From positions 33,904,678 to 33,968,677 of the forward strand of contig OY288243.1 in NCBI GenBank assembly GCA_958450325.1: DNA of 64,000 bases, written 5' to 3'. Positions within the stretch are counted from its first letter, which is position 1. The number at the start of each line of letters is the position of its first letter. Below, one piece after another: positions 9,763-22,111 of this stretch. The notes under the pieces were generated by a model. It saw only the letters and a list, made by a program, of their open reading frames with translations. It did no database searches and had not been told where the DNA came from. The stretch comes from Agrostemma githago. Its lineage: Eukaryota > Streptophyta > Magnoliopsida > Caryophyllales > Caryophyllaceae. The position numbers were made by a program, and so were the translations under genes.

Positions 9763-10290
9763 ATGTCCGGATCCGATCAAAGTCCTTCCCGTAGCCTGGA
9801 GGCCTCGACTCAGCCCGCTGAAGGAGCATTGCCCCTAGGATCAGCAGGTCCACTTTTCACGCCACTCACCCAGGCAATTCCTGCCAGCCTGGCAACAGGA
9901 CAAGTGCCAACAGCTCCAAAACCACCTCATGTGCCTGCAGTATCCAAGGAATCTAACCCCTTCAAGTCCAGCAAAGAGGGTGCTTCATCTAAGACATCGA
10001 TCCATAGAGGGTCACCCGAAGGTTTTTCTGGAGTCCCAACCTCACCAGACCCCCTGAAAAAGGAGCTCCAAGGGATTAATGCTCTGCGCCAGGCGGTGAA
10101 GACCCTGCAGAAGGACAATCAGGACATGAGGGCCCAAACGCTGGCAATATCAAAGTCTTCAGCATCACCAGTCCAATCGTCACCAGAAGTCCTGCCCCTG
10201 ATATCAGAAGGAGAGTCGGCACCCGCAGAGAACCCGCCACCAGCATGCAGATTCCCAGGACGTTCCCTCAGGAGTTGGTCACCAGGCTAG
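9763..10290 (+). pseudogene. Tat gag, N-terminal part
   Basis: The ATG at 9763 (MSGSDQSPSRSLEASTQ) opens a Ser/Pro-rich region with no recognised fold. The frame closes at 10290. The continuation in another frame (ELVTRLDLGLAPSS) runs from about 10255 to a stop at 10332, which suggests a frameshift. A GT...AG pair at 10384-10437 would bound only 54 bases, short for a plant intron. The main gag body follows in a third frame. Confidence 0.6.
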
Positions 10291-10437
10291 ATCTGGGATT
10301 AGCGCCATCCAGCCAAGTCATTGAACCGTGAGGGCTAGGCTACCTGACGCATGGCCCCGCATCCGGCAGATCCTACGTCACAGGTAATACTCCCTTTGGC
10401 ACCAAAAATCGAGAAAATAACTCATTGTCTCTTGCAG

Positions 10438-12521
10438 GTACCCCTGTCCACCAGGCAACGGGATGGCAACCAACGAATTCGCCAGGAATGAATACCAAGT
10501 CCAGCAGCCAGCCCTCTGGAGGAGCATGGGCGGCGCCTGCTCCCAGCCAGTAGACACCTGGATGGCAGCCAGGAGTCCCAATGAACCTGGCGACCGCTGG
10601 AGGCAGTCCACACCATGGAGTAATCTGGCCACCCAAAACCTCGCTTCAGCAGGCACCAGAGTGGCAGTCCGGATCTGCAGCAATTGCATCTTTCCCTCCA
10701 CCTCCTCCTCCGAGCAGTCAACACCTTGGAGAACCCCAAGCAGGGAGTACACCTTTCAGCTTTTTTCCTCCTGTTCCTAACCCTCTTGCAGGAGCAGTCA
10801 GCACAGCAGATCAGCAGTACCAGGAACTGAAGGAATTGAGGGACCTGATCAGCAAAATTCCTGGGATGCCACGCCCCCTGGAAAGAGCAGCTCGAGATAG
10901 CTATGCAGATTTGCCCTTCACCGACGATCTAGCCTGCGTTGCTACGCCCAAGGGCTTTGTGCCACCAGCCATGACGCTTTATGATGGCACCGCAGATCCC
11001 TTAGACCACATCAATCAGTACAAGCAAAAGATGATGGTGGTAACCGCTACGGGGCCCCTAAAGGAAGCCTGCATGTGCAAGGGATTTGGCTCCACATTGT
11101 CAGGATCGGCCCTTCATTGGTTCGTTGGGTTGCCCAACAGAAGCATCACCTCCTTCGCTGACCTGGTCAATGCCTTCAACCAGCAGTTTGCCAGCAGCAG
11201 GAAGCCGGAAAAGCAGACTAGTGATTTGTATCGAGTGGTGCAGAAATTTGAGGAATCCACGCGTGACTTCCTCAATAGGTTCAACAAAGAGAAGGTTACT
11301 ATCCCCAGATGTGATGTAGCCACTGCCATAGAAGTCTTTCGCCAAGGGCTCCTCCAGGATTCAAATCTCTATAAGGATCTCACCAAGTATCCTTGCGCCA
11401 AGTTCGAAGATGTGCAGACCAAGGCAATGGCAGCCATTAGGCTGGAGGAAGATTCAGGTCTAAGAAGGGCCGCGTACGATTCTGAGCACGTCTCCAGAAA
11501 GGCGCCAGTAGAGAAGAGGGGCGAGAGGTCGAAGCCTTACGACAGAAATGTGAACAAGGTCTCTGAAGAAAGAGATTGGAAGGAGAGCCCAGGACTCCCG
11601 CTTAAAGTAAGCGAATATGGGTTCTCCACCAACCTTACTGGTGAACTTAAAGCACTGAAGGAATTGGGGCGCAGAGTCAGGTGGCCAAGGAGACAAGAGT
11701 ACGCCAACGACCGGAAGGACACCGGCAATAGGTGCGAATTCCATGATGACATAGGACATAACACTGATGAGTGTGTCCTGCTCAGGAAGGAGGTGAAGTT
11801 CCAGTACGATCAGGGGAACTTGGATCACCTCATGCCCAGAAGCTCCAACAGAGAAAATGCAGTAGATCAAGTGTTACCCTCCCCACCACCAATCTGCACT
11901 AGAATTGTCAACGTAATTACCGGAGGATCGGAGCTGTGTGGGCTGACCTATTCACCAGCCAAGAGACACGCTTCTCAGTCCAGAGGGGATAGACCAGAGT
12001 ACTCCTGCATAGTCAGTTGCAAGGATCTCCCAGCCGTCACCTTTGATGAAACAGATGTAGAGTCTTCTCCAGAATCCCACCATGACGCCCTCATCATCAC
12101 GCTCTCCGTAGGAAATTGCACCGTCAGGAAAATACTGGTGGATACTGGAAGCTCAGTTAACCTCATCATGCTGGAAACCCTCCAGAACATGGGGTTTAGC
12201 GAGGAAGACTTGAGCAAGAAGGCGGTTCCCTTAATAGGTTTCAGTGGAGAAACCAAGTATTCTCTGGGGGAGATCACAATTCCAACCTACGCAGGAGGGG
12301 TAAACAAACAAGTGCGGTATCTGGTCATTGATGGTCCCTCCACCTACAACGTAATTCTAGGAAGACCGTGGATCCATGAGATGAAGGCGATCACTTCCAC
12401 CTACCACCAGTGCCTAAAGTTCCCTACACCCTGGGGAGTGCAGAAGATTAGTGGAGATCAAAGGGAGGCCAAGGATTGCTATAGGATAACACTCAAGAAG
12501 ACGGCGAGTCCCCCAGCATAG
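10438..12521 (+). pseudogene. Tat gag and protease body
   Basis: The open frame is broken by an in-frame TAG at 10551-10553 in a Pro/Gln/Ser-rich region; the long open part begins at the ATG 10581 (646 codons). It carries the Tat capsid core (PLDHINQYKQKM, GSALHWFVGLPNRSI, FNQQFASSRK), a Cys/His motif CEFHDDIGHNTDEC, and a protease ILVDTGSSVNL with NVILGRPWIHEM. It stops at 12519-12521. The pol frame continues in the same phase after a second stop at 12528-12530. This element supplied Gag and protease when intact; here gag is broken several times. Confidence 0.82.
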
Positions 12522-12530
12522 CAACTATAG

Positions 12531-15500
12531 AGCCTTCATCTGCCTCTGCAAGAATACGTCAAACCACCTCTGGCGGAGATAGATGAAGTCAACATAGACA
12601 AGCTGCATCCAGAACGAAAAGTGCTAATCGGGTCAGAATGTACAGGTAATATCCTCCAAAACCTCATTGAATTATTAAAAACTAACATGGATTGTTTTGC
12701 TTGGTTTCATGATGATATGGTAGGCATAGATCCAAGCGTCATAACCCATAGGTTAAGTGTGGATCCCAGCTATAAGCCAGTCCAGCAGAAGAGAAGGAAG
12801 TTCGCCCCAGAGAGAAATCAAGTCATAAATCAAGAGGTGGACAACTTGCTAGCTGCTGGAAAAATCAGGGAGGTAAAATACCCAGAGTGGCTGTCCAACG
12901 TGGTGGTGGTTCCAAAGAAGAATGGCAAGTGGAGGGTATGCGTCGATTTTACCGACTTGAACAAACCATGCCCAAAAGATCCATTCCCCCTGCCACATAT
13001 AGATGCCATGGTAGATGCCACAGCAGGTCTCAAAATGCTGACTTTCCTTGATACGTGGAGTGGATACAACCAAATCAAGATGCATCCAGCAGATCAGGAG
13101 AAAACTGCATTCAGGTCTGAGAGAGGTATCTATTGTTATAATGTTATGCCCTTTGGTCTGAAGAATGCAGGATCCACCTACCAAAGGTTGGTTAATATGA
13201 TGTTCAAGAGGCAAATTGGCGACACAATGGAGGTATACATCGATGACATGGTCGTCAAATCAAAGCAAGCTTCACAACACACGACGCACTTAGAAGACGC
13301 ATTCAACACTCTAAGGGAATACAAGATGAAGCTGAATCCCCTGAAGTGCACGTTTGGAGTGTCGTGTGGAAAGTTTCTGGGATACATGGTGACCCAGAGA
13401 GGAATTGAAGCCAGCACAGAGCAGATTAAAGCCATCCTCCAACTGGAGTCCCCACAGAAGCCAAAGGACGTGCAACGGTTGACTGGAAGAATTGCTGCTC
13501 TGAACAGATTTATCTTCAGATCTTCAGATAGATGTCGGCTGTTCTATGATATCCTGAAGAAGGCTCAGAGGTTCGATTGGACAGAGGAGCACGAGAGGGC
13601 GTTTAACGAGCTGAAGCACTACCTAAGCACCCCACCACTCCTGTCAAAGCCAGAACCTGGAGAACCCCTATTCCTGTATTTGTCGGTAACCGAGGTGGCG
13701 GTTAGTGCAGTGTTGGTGAGGGAACACGAAGGAGCGCAGCATCCAGTCTATTATGTGCGTAAGTCTCTGCTTCCTGCAGAGACCAGGTACACATCTCTTG
13801 AAAAACTCGTACTTGCACTTGTTACTGCATCGTATAAACTGCGACCTTATTTTGAGTCACATGCTATTTCTGTAATAACAAATTACCTACTGAAAACTAT
13901 TATGAGAAAACCTGAGTCGTCAGGAAGGATGGCCAAATGGTCTATGCACTTAAGCGGCTTCGACCTGAAGTTTGTCCCCAGAACAACGATAAAGTCCCAG
14001 GCATTAGCAGACTTCATATCCAACTTCAGCCCAGCTCTGCAGACCCAGGCAGAGAAAGACATCCTCCTCCTGGAGGAGGACAAAGGCGAACAGGTGTGGA
14101 AGCTAAGTGTAGATGGCGCCTCTAACATGAGAGAATCTGGAGCAGGGCTAGTTCTCAAGTCTCCTCAAGAGGATCTCATAGTTCAGGCGGTACGGTGCGA
14201 GTTTCGAACAACAAATAATGAAGCAGAATACGAAGGTCTAATCTTGGGTCTCCAGCTGGCCCTAGACCTCAAAATCAAGCGCCTGGAGGTGTACAACGAT
14301 TCCCAGTTGATAGTCAACCATATGAATGGCTCGTATGCGGCAAAAGACTCCAAGATGATGGCCTACCTTGAAGTGGCAAAAGAGCTCTCCCTTAGGTTTA
14401 TAGCCTTCTCTATCATCCAAATACCGAGGGACCAGAATGTGGAAGCAGACGCCCTAGCCACCCTGGGGGCAACCTTCAAGCCAGATGTAGTTTCCACCAT
14501 ACCCATTGTTCACGTACTGGAGTCAGCAGTTTGGAAGGGTACACAGGAACACCAGATGACAAGAGAAAGGGAAAACTCACCAGACCGGGGATTGCAGTGG
14601 CTACAAGAAGGAATCAGCAGCACCACAGCAAGGCAAGGGGAAACCTCAGACTGGAGAAAACCCTACCAGGAGTGGCTGCAGAATGACATTCTGCCGGCAG
14701 ATAAGAAGGAAGCAAGGAGCTTCAGAATGAAGGCATCCAGGTACACCCTCATTGATGGCATCATGTTCAAGAGATCAACCGCTGGACCATACCTGAGGTG
14801 CTTGGGTCAGGAAGAGGCAGAAATCATTATGCATGACCTCCACAGTGGCGAATTTGGAAATCAGGCGGGGGACAGGAGTCTATCCAACAAAGCACTCCGC
14901 CAGGGTTACTACTGGCCGACAATGCGCAAGGACACCAGGGAATATGTTAAGAAGTGTGACGCCTGCCAAAGACATGCACCAGTCAACCACCAGCCAGCAG
15001 AACCATTGCACCCAGTAATTTCTCCCTGGCCCTTTATGAAGTAGGGGATGGATATCGTCGGCAAATTACTAAGAGCCCCAGGAAACAAAGTTTTTATGCT
15101 AGCCATAACCGATTACTTCTCCAAGTGGATAGAATCGGAAGCATTCCCTCAGGTGACTGAGAAGCAGGTTATATCTTTCATTAAGCGCAACATTATTTGC
15201 AGGTTTGGCATTCCTTCAGAAATTATCTGCGACAAGGGATCCCAATTTATCGGCAATAAGATGGAGGCCTATTGCGCCAGGTGGAATATCACGTTAAGTA
15301 AGTCTACCCCCAGAAATCCTCAGTCTAATGGTCAGGCGGAGTCTAGCAACAAAATTGTGATAGACAACCTGAAGAGAAGACTGGAGGAAGCAGGGGGCAG
15401 CTGGGCAGAAGACCTTCTTCCCCTGGTACTGTGGTCCGACAGAACCACACCCAAGATAGCTACAGGGCAGACCCCCTTCAGCTTAGTCTTTGGCGCTGAG

Positions 15501-15647
15501 GCGGTCATTCCTTCAGAAGTGAGAGTGCCTACCCACAGATATGGTTGTATAGAGGAAAGAAATCAGGTGAAAATGGAAAATAGCCTGAATACCGGAAATG
15601 GAAAATATGAGTTTAGTCGGAAATTTGGGGGCATTTGTTTGGGATAA
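12531..15647 (+). pseudogene. Tat pol: RT, RNase H, archaeal-like RNase H, integrase; nonsense-mutated
   Basis: Domains in order: RT (KWRVCVDFTDLN; FLDTWSGYNQI; catalytic YIDD at about 13234-13245), a first RNase H with weak catalytic residues (YVRKSLLPAETRY), a second archaeal-like RNase H (SVDGASN; NNEAEYEGLI; NDSQLIV; ADALATL) that marks the Tat lineage, and integrase (zinc part YVKKCDACQRH; ITDYFSKW; ICDKGSQF; NGQAESS). The stop at 15042-15044 lies inside the usual WPFMKWGMDI-type motif, so one Trp codon has become TAG, and the frame continues cleanly after it. The integrase C-terminus is deleted and the frame runs through the purine tract into the LTR. The upstream start is uncertain. 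Confidence 0.87.
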
Positions 15648-16391
15648 AATTTGCACCCTCAAAAGACGACGTGGCATCCTTCGGGTCAAAGTCAAAGTCG
15701 AAAGGTCAAAAGATCAAAGACGGAAAGTCACGAGACGATATTGGAAAGTCGAAAGTCAAAAGTCAAGAAAGTCGTAAATCGGAACGAACCAAGGTCAACA
15801 ATTCAGTCAAGACCCAAGACTGAATACAACAATGGGCCAAAAGCAAAAGTAAAAAAGAAGGTGGGCCGAAGCAAGTCGTGACAACCAAAACAGCCCAACA
15901 CAAGGGATAAACCCTGATCCCAACCGAAAGAAAAAGTCAAGAAACGGCTTCCCTAAATCCTAGGGGAGATCCAGCAGAGGAGAAGGGAATTCAGGAGAAA
16001 GAAGTGGAAGGAGTTGGAGCAAACGGCCAGAAAAAGAGAAAGAGATATAAGCACGAAGGATACACCGAGAGAAGCATTCAACTCATCTCCAACATACGAA
16101 AAACTCAAGCAAGTATACTAGAAAAATATACAATAGTCTACTGCAACTTAAATACTTGTATTTGTATCTGTGATCCGACTTTTCCGTTCATAGTAGATTC
16201 TTGGTGGGATTCCGACTCCCCTCACGGTTTTTCCCACATTGGGTTTCCGCGTTACCAAAACTCGTGTCTTTTGTCTATTTTCGTTGTCTTTTGTTCGTTA
16301 GATCCGATTCGATTCCATTAATTCGCGAGCGCTAGTCCGATCACTTTAACCCGCAACCAAGATCATAACCCGATACATTTTTACCAAAACA
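15636..16391 (+). repeat. Tat LTR, right copy (756 bp)
   Basis: It begins TGTTTGGGATAAAA after the purine tract AAATTTGGGGGCATT (15621-15635) and ends TTTTTACCAAAACA. Its length equals the left copy but it differs at about 18 positions. Flanking bases (GCATT left of 8932, GTGAT right of 16391) do not form a target-site duplication, as expected if the left LTR is not the true 5' end. Confidence 0.88.
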
Positions 16392-17213
16392 GTGATCGAA
16401 GAATGATTGCTGAAAGTCAGATGAAGAATGAAGAGGAAGGAGGAAAACAAGAAAACAAAAGGGGGAAAGAACAATGTAGGAAGCGGTGGATAAGAGAGTA
16501 AGAGGGGGTGAACGTAAATGTAAGAGAAGGTGGAAGGAATTATTAAACAAGTGGGAAAAGCAAGAGGTGGTCAAGGGAAAAGAATCGGCCAAAACGAAAA
16601 TACGGCTTAATTACATGAATCGGGTAGGAGACAAATTCCGTAACGATAAGTTGGTTGACCCACGAATCGAATTAAAACGAGTTAATAAAATAATTGGGCC
16701 GAGTAATAATATTAGTAAAATAAACGTCTCTCGAGATGTAAATAATTATTCGAGACGAAAATGAAGTTTATAGAAATAATTAATTAGACGTTGAAATAGT
16801 ATCTCCCGATAAATAATAAATTTTCGATAAAGTGAATTAAATTGATTTCTCGAGGAAAGAAAATAAATAATTTGACGAAACTTAAAATAAATGAGCTTCA
16901 AGCCGAAAATATTTGTAAATAAAATAGAAAATTCGAGCTTAAATATAAATAAATAAAAGAATTTAGAATTTAAATCGTCGAAATAGACTTTCGATAAGAA
17001 TTAAATTAAATGTATAATATAAATCGAAACAGAAATAAAAATATGTTTTAAATATAAGAAGAGTTTCCGAGACAAATAGAATTTTAGGAGTTTGAAACGA
17101 TTAAACGATAAGTTCGTTTTATAAAAAGTTTAAGAATTACAAGTTAAATCGTAAAGATAAAAATACGAACAAAATTTTAATTTAATGTAATTTATAAAAT
17201 CAGGGGTGTTACA
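16392..17213 (-). repeat. Tekay/Del-type LTR, minus strand, cut by the Tat LTR
   Basis: The minus strand starts TGTAACACCCCTGATTTTAT at 17213, the start typical of Tekay/Del chromovirus LTRs, preceded by a GTGGGGAAAAT purine tract (17214-17224). Just before it a short relic reads DSFEDETSFSGEN, the usual end of Tekay pol. The LTR is AT-rich and stops at the Tat LTR end, so its 3' part is missing. No protein is encoded here. Confidence 0.7.
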
Positions 17214-17224
17214 ATTTTCCCCAC

Positions 17225-19560
17225 TAAAAGAAGTTTCGTCCTCGAAACTATCAAAAATATAATAATAAAATGGAAAACAAGGTTATATCATTTGAACAAA
17301 ATGTGAATGCTTAACTCGCATCACAATCTCGGTTTAAAAAAAATTACAACTTCAAACGGAATATGAAATAGAAATCGAAGACAAAAGTTCTTTCAAGATG
17401 AGTTGGGCTCAGCTACCCAAAGTTTAAAATCATTTAAATTAACAAAATCGTAAGTAAAAAAAATTATTTGATAAAATAATGATAATAAATAATATTTGTA
17501 GACGAACTCGAGGGGGAAGAGTACCCAAATATTTTCAAAATAAATGTAAAACGTTTAATTAAGAAAATTCGACAATAAAATAAAAACTTAAGACATACGA
17601 TATTTTTTCAAAAATGTTAAACCGTTTTACATAATAATCTTATAGAAATCAAAATATTAGAAATTATGAAAATTTTGTAAAATTTAAACACGCTTGAAAA
17701 TTAAAATTTGAAACAATTTTGAAATACTTTGTAATAAATTATTAAGGCATTTTGAAATTGGACTAAATATATGTTATCAACCGAAACCGAAAACGAAAAC
17801 GAAAACGAAGTTTTGAAACTTATAACTCAAGTGTTAAAATTTCACGATGGCCAACATTTTTTTTTAAAATAGTCAAACTTTTCATAACATAGGTTCGGGA
17901 AAATGGTAAACGGATAAATAGAGTCAGAGTCAACGATAAATCGTAACAGAAATTTTCAAACCCGATGAAGAAGTCAAAGGGATTGCCTGAAGAAGAAGTA
18001 GCAAGATTTAAGAAAAGCTAAGGGAAGGACGAGATTGAGAGTCCAATAGAGTTCTCAAGGATTAGGGAAGAAGTTAACCATCTCAAGATTCCGGGTATGA
18101 CTCTCACAACACGGGTTTCTAATTTTCATCAAATACATTAAGTCCATTATTAGGCGCTAGGTGGTACTACTCAGTCACAATCTCCAAAAATGACTTACGT
18201 GATTATCCAATCGTTCAAACGATACGATACTAATCCACAATTGTTTTACAATCTAATCTCATCAATTAAAATTCCAACGGTCAACAAAACACACCCAAAC
18301 TCGCCATCGATAAGGTTCCTAAATCCAAAGCTCATAAGGTTTGAACTCGAAGTATATTCCAAATTTCTCGAGTAAGGAACACTAAACAAAATCCACCAAT
18401 TAACAATGCTCGGGTACGAAATCCTCAAAAAGATCACTAAATATTTATAATGCCAACCATACAGAAGTTGGGAAAGCACAATGAAAACTCAAACATGCTC
18501 AAACCTATAGGTAATGGCGCAAACACTCACATATTCAAACACGTCATTGGGCAAGGTTTCTCAAAATTCCATCAAATTTCATATCGTAACAGAAAAACCA
18601 CTAAAATATTTATTAACTCAACGAAGCCACAATCTCGTTGATCCAAGGGTTCTGAACTAAAAATCCATTAAGATGATTGACATTAAGTATTTCCCAAAAC
18701 AACGCGGTAAATCCAACCTTTAATTGTGCAATATGTTTCTCTTCTTCAAGGTTAACCATAATTTATTCCAGTTTAGATAACTCAACTCCAAGGCTCATAG
18801 GTCATAACCTTAAACAACGATCGACGAACTAATCCTTAAGAAACACGGGTAATCTATGTCAACCAAAATTTTCTAACGATATTAATGAAAACCTTTAATG
18901 GTGCCACAATACTCATGCTAACACTTTAAACAATACTCTATGATCCCAAATATTCACGATGCATTCATCAAATAAGCATTAGGTAAGAATCTCCAAAATA
19001 ATATTATCAATTACACTTAGTTCGGTTATAGGTTAGGTACTAGGTATCCATCAAATATGACATACTCTTATTACTCCGAAATATATTCAACTCTAAGTAC
19101 TCCAAAATAATAAAAGTAACCTATAACCCAAGGTTTAGTGTCTAAAGTATCAACCTAATTCCATTAATTTGAGTAATACCATTCAACTCAATCCTCGAAA
19201 ATTTCTTACTTGCTTAAGAAATATGGTACAACTCACCATCCTCAAACCATAGGTAACAAGGGTTTACTAAATCTCAAACATCTATAAGACGGGCTCACTT
19301 AAGACAGAATCCAGTCTAACCAAAGAATCTCAAGAGAAAGATGGTAGAATAGAAGAATAGAACAAGGATTCACCAAGCGAAAGAAGATGAGAATATAAAA
19401 GAGAAGAATTGGAAGAAGTAGAGGAAGGAAGAAAAGAACCGATGATCCTAAATAACTAAGATTTAAAACGGGAGAAGAATCTTCGGACCTCTAAGGTTCC
19501 ACAAAGGAACTCACGGTATCTTCACCTCCTCGTAAAGACACGAGTACATCAGTCTTGTGT
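17225..19560. other. AT-rich non-coding interior of the Tekay-type element
   Basis: Apart from the pol-end relic at about 17225-17251 (minus strand) I recognise no coding sequence over more than 2 kb. Notable are an A-rich, GAAAAC-repeat tract (about 17779-17810) and long A/T-biased stretches. In sense this would lie just upstream of the purine tract, so it may be a 3' untranslated region or the filling of a non-autonomous copy. Short ORFs are scattered and without familiar motifs. Confidence 0.5.
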
Positions 19561-20564
19561 TCCTTCATCTGGATCCAACAAGGAGTTTAAGTTACATCTA
19601 GGTCTACTGCACCATCGGGGAACTGAAATCCACTATTGATCGTCTGGTGGCTTGTAGTTTGAGCAAACTGGATCTGTGAGGGAAAGTCACCCTTGTATCT
19701 TCCTTGTAGCACAAAGTTGTCAACTCGAATCAGCCGGTGTCCAGAGTAATTATGTTAGTATTGTAGATTACGTGGTGTTAGTATTGAAGATTATGGATCA
19801 AGTGTGATTAGGTTGATATTTGGTTTAGTAATGTTGTTGTGTTGTTGTGGACATGACATAGGTCCACCCCGATGCGGCCACGCGCGGGTTTGAATGAATC
19901 TCATGTGAGATGGATCTCGGGTTGAAATTTAAATCGAAATAGAGTCGCCACCGAACTTTGTGGGAGTTCGGGTCCATTCGAACCCACTCTATATCTTGGT
20001 GGGCCGTGCACAGAGTACGGCCCATTTGGATTTCAGAGTTTATGGGGTTCGTCCCTTTGCATTGCGATACCGATACCGACATTATCGGTTACCGCGTATT
20101 GAATGACTCTCGTGCGCCAATGGTTTCGGACATCCGGAAACCACGGTTCTGAGTAAGGGGTGAGGGTACGTGTTGGGAGGTTCACAAAGAACACCTAACC
20201 CCTCCCGCACTTAGCGGCCTCTACTAAGATATCGTTCAATGTTTTAATACGCGCGTTAGTAATAAGGTTGAAATGTTATGCAAACAGTATTTTGACTAAA
20301 CATGTGAGGATTTGAATAAGTTGCTAAGTCGATTTAATGCATCTTTGAATTATGTCAAAGTTGTATTTAGCATGCGAGGTTCGTTTTTGTACAATAAAAC
20401 AAACACAAAAATAAAGAACCAAAATAGAAACAAACGGGTTAGTTACGATAAATGACGGGTTGTAAATTGAATAAATGATGTAAATATGATACCATGCACG
20501 ACTTTGAAAAGAGTGGGACACGTGATGGACTTGAGACGTGTCGACCGAAGTCATAAAGGTATTT
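19561..20564. other. Non-coding repeat DNA left of the D insertion
   Basis: No ORF is supported. The sequence contains AGAGTCGCCACCGAAC (near 19931), whose reverse complement carries TGGCGACTC, similar to primer sites of Ogre/Tat elements, and a Cys-free GC-richer block with ACACCTAACCCCTCCCGC. It may be LTR/leader DNA of another element. It resumes, in the partner segment, to the right of the D array (54372 onward). Confidence 0.4.
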
Positions 20565-20569
20565 GATAC
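20565..20569. repeat. Target-site duplication GATAC, left copy
   Basis: GATAC directly precedes the D LTR start. In segment A the right copy has been lost. In the partner both copies survive (47307-47311 and 54367-54371). Confidence 0.8.
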
Positions 20570-21437
20570 TGATGTGAGTTAGAATGAACTTTGAACAAGT
20601 TATTTGGGGATTGATAGTAAATTGAAATAACGAAACAAAGCAACGAAATCAGGTTGAAATAGTTGCTGTAAAGTGATGATAGAACGTAACCAAGGATAGT
20701 GTGCTAAGTGAGATAGACCTATACCTCAACAAAGCGGGTGCTAATTCAAACACTCGATTGAAATAGCGAGTATAGAGCTTGTAACGCGACTTACTCTAAT
20801 ACTTTGTCTTGTGAACTACAAAGACGAAAAGGAAAGCAAAGCTTAACTCAGATTTTGTTTGATGAAGGTTGAATTATTTTTGCATCTAATGGGTGGCTAT
20901 TTATAGCCTACAAAAGGACCCAAAGAGAGGCCAACCAGAGTAGTCAAGCCTCTTAAAGTGGGTGATACAAACAAAGAAACGGAAAAGAACTTAGACAACT
21001 AGATACAAAGAATAAGTGTGAACACTAGCAGCCACTATTTTGCTCCAATTCAGATGCAATGCTTCTTTGTTTGCTTTAGTAGGCTGGTGTGTTTTTGCAC
21101 TTGGTTAATATATCTTCTAGTCTTGAAAGCAATTAATCCCATTGCTGATTATTTGAACTTAAAAATCATATTAGAGCAATGTATCCACTAGCTCTTTTAT
21201 TGAAAGTCGATACAAAAGAAACAGTCCCGTCAAATAAATAACTTCTGCGAAATTCCCATGCACAACTGACTTGTTCGGACCATAACTTTGTCAATACTTG
21301 TTCAATGAGCCTTCACGAATAGTCATTGGAAAGATAAGCTCGAAATCTATCTCCTCCATTTTGGATGACTACAAAATTCCAAGTATAACTTGAGATATGG
21401 ACCGATCAAAACAACGCTGCAAAATGAACTCGCGTCA
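20570..21437 (-). repeat. D element LTR 1 in segment A (868 bp)
   Basis: In sense (minus) it starts TGACGCGAGTTCATTTTGC and ends TTCTAACTCACATCA. R/U5 resembles C-family LTRs closely (CGTAACCAAGGATAGTGTGC on the plus strand) but U3 is unrelated, so the family has a chimeric LTR. A GGCTATTTATAGCC promoter palindrome is kept (near 20901). Confidence 0.88.
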
Positions 21438-21885
21438 TACTCTCCTTCTTTGAAAAAGAATTGTCCTCAATTCTTGTAACAATTATCCCACCTGGATCAA
21501 ATACAAAATTTGTTAGGATCAACACATCCTCACTCCAAATAGATATAAGTGTGGGTAACGTTGGTATTATGACTCGACCACAAGCTCGACCACAAGCTCG
21601 ACCACAAGCTCGACTTCTTTTCAAATAGGTGCTGCTTTGAATGCTTGTGAACTCTACTTTGCTTTTTGTGAACAAGGATGGATCAAGTATCTTTTGTTGC
21701 TTCTCAAAGTATTCCACAAGCACAATCCCTTTACTCTCTAAGTTTGTTTTGGCTAAGATCAGAATTTGTTTCTTCTTGCATAACCCATTTGGTTGAAGAT
21801 GATACTCGTCAAAAACAGGTGGTAACGTTGGCTCAAACACCAAACTTTCCTCGTAAGTGTTTTCAAACGAGAAAATTGCTGACAT
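21406..21885 (-). CDS. Small ORF of D element, unknown function
   Basis: The minus strand encodes 159 residues from ATG (21885), beginning MSAIFSFENTYEESLVFE. It carries an RACG repeat (three copies) made by a 12-bp DNA repeat at about 21573-21614. Its end, EDNSFSKKESMTRVHF, lies over the purine tract and the first 32 bases of the LTR and looks like a diverged form of the C-family ending SELRTIPFQGGGDD. It therefore probably is the worn tail of a pol gene with everything upstream deleted. No capsid, zinc finger, protease, RT or integrase motif is present. Whether it is translated is unknown. Confidence 0.45.
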   Translation of the reverse strand: MSAIFSFENTYEESLVFEPTLPPVFDEYHLQPNGLCKKKQILILAKTNLESKGIVLVEYFEKQQKILDPSLFTKSKVEFTSIQSSTYLKRSRACGRACGRACGRVIIPTLPTLISIWSEDVLILTNFVFDPGGIIVTRIEDNSFSKKESMTRVHFAALF

Positions 21886-22111
21886 TTTTTTGGGTGAACA
21901 GTACACACGTGAACAGTAAGAAACAAATGTATCGGAACTTCAACAAAAACCACGAGATAATCAAAACCGATTAACCCTCGAACTACCTCGCACGAGTTTA
22001 ACCTTTGAATTCCAATCGCAATCAGAAATTCAACTAATAACTTGGCTTCGACACTCCTTTGACCGTCTTGATTTTAAGAAAAATCAAGAGTTGTAGCTCT
22101 GATACCACTTA
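21438..22111 (-). mobile_element. D element internal region, unit 1 of segment A
   Basis: 674 bp between LTRs. The initiator-Met primer site is at 22096-22107 on the minus strand (TGGTATCAGAGC) and a purine-rich AAAGAAGGAGAGTA lies at the LTR boundary. The internal region is shorter than its LTR, and the element must be non-autonomous. Confidence 0.8.

Noticed and set aside
10384..10437. Intron in Tat gag
   Set aside because: GT and AG are present, but 54 bases is shorter than usual for plants and the frames on either side do not join without other breaks.
18190..18641. ORFs of 61-77 codons in the AT-rich interior (also in the second copy)
   Set aside because: Length is what chance gives, there is no similarity to known retroelement proteins, and the composition matches the non-coding surroundings.
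21573..21614. CRISPR-like or satellite interpretation of the ACAAGCTCGACC repeats
   Set aside because: Short, spacer-free 12-bp direct repeats inside an ORF in a plant retroelement; a simple minisatellite explains them.
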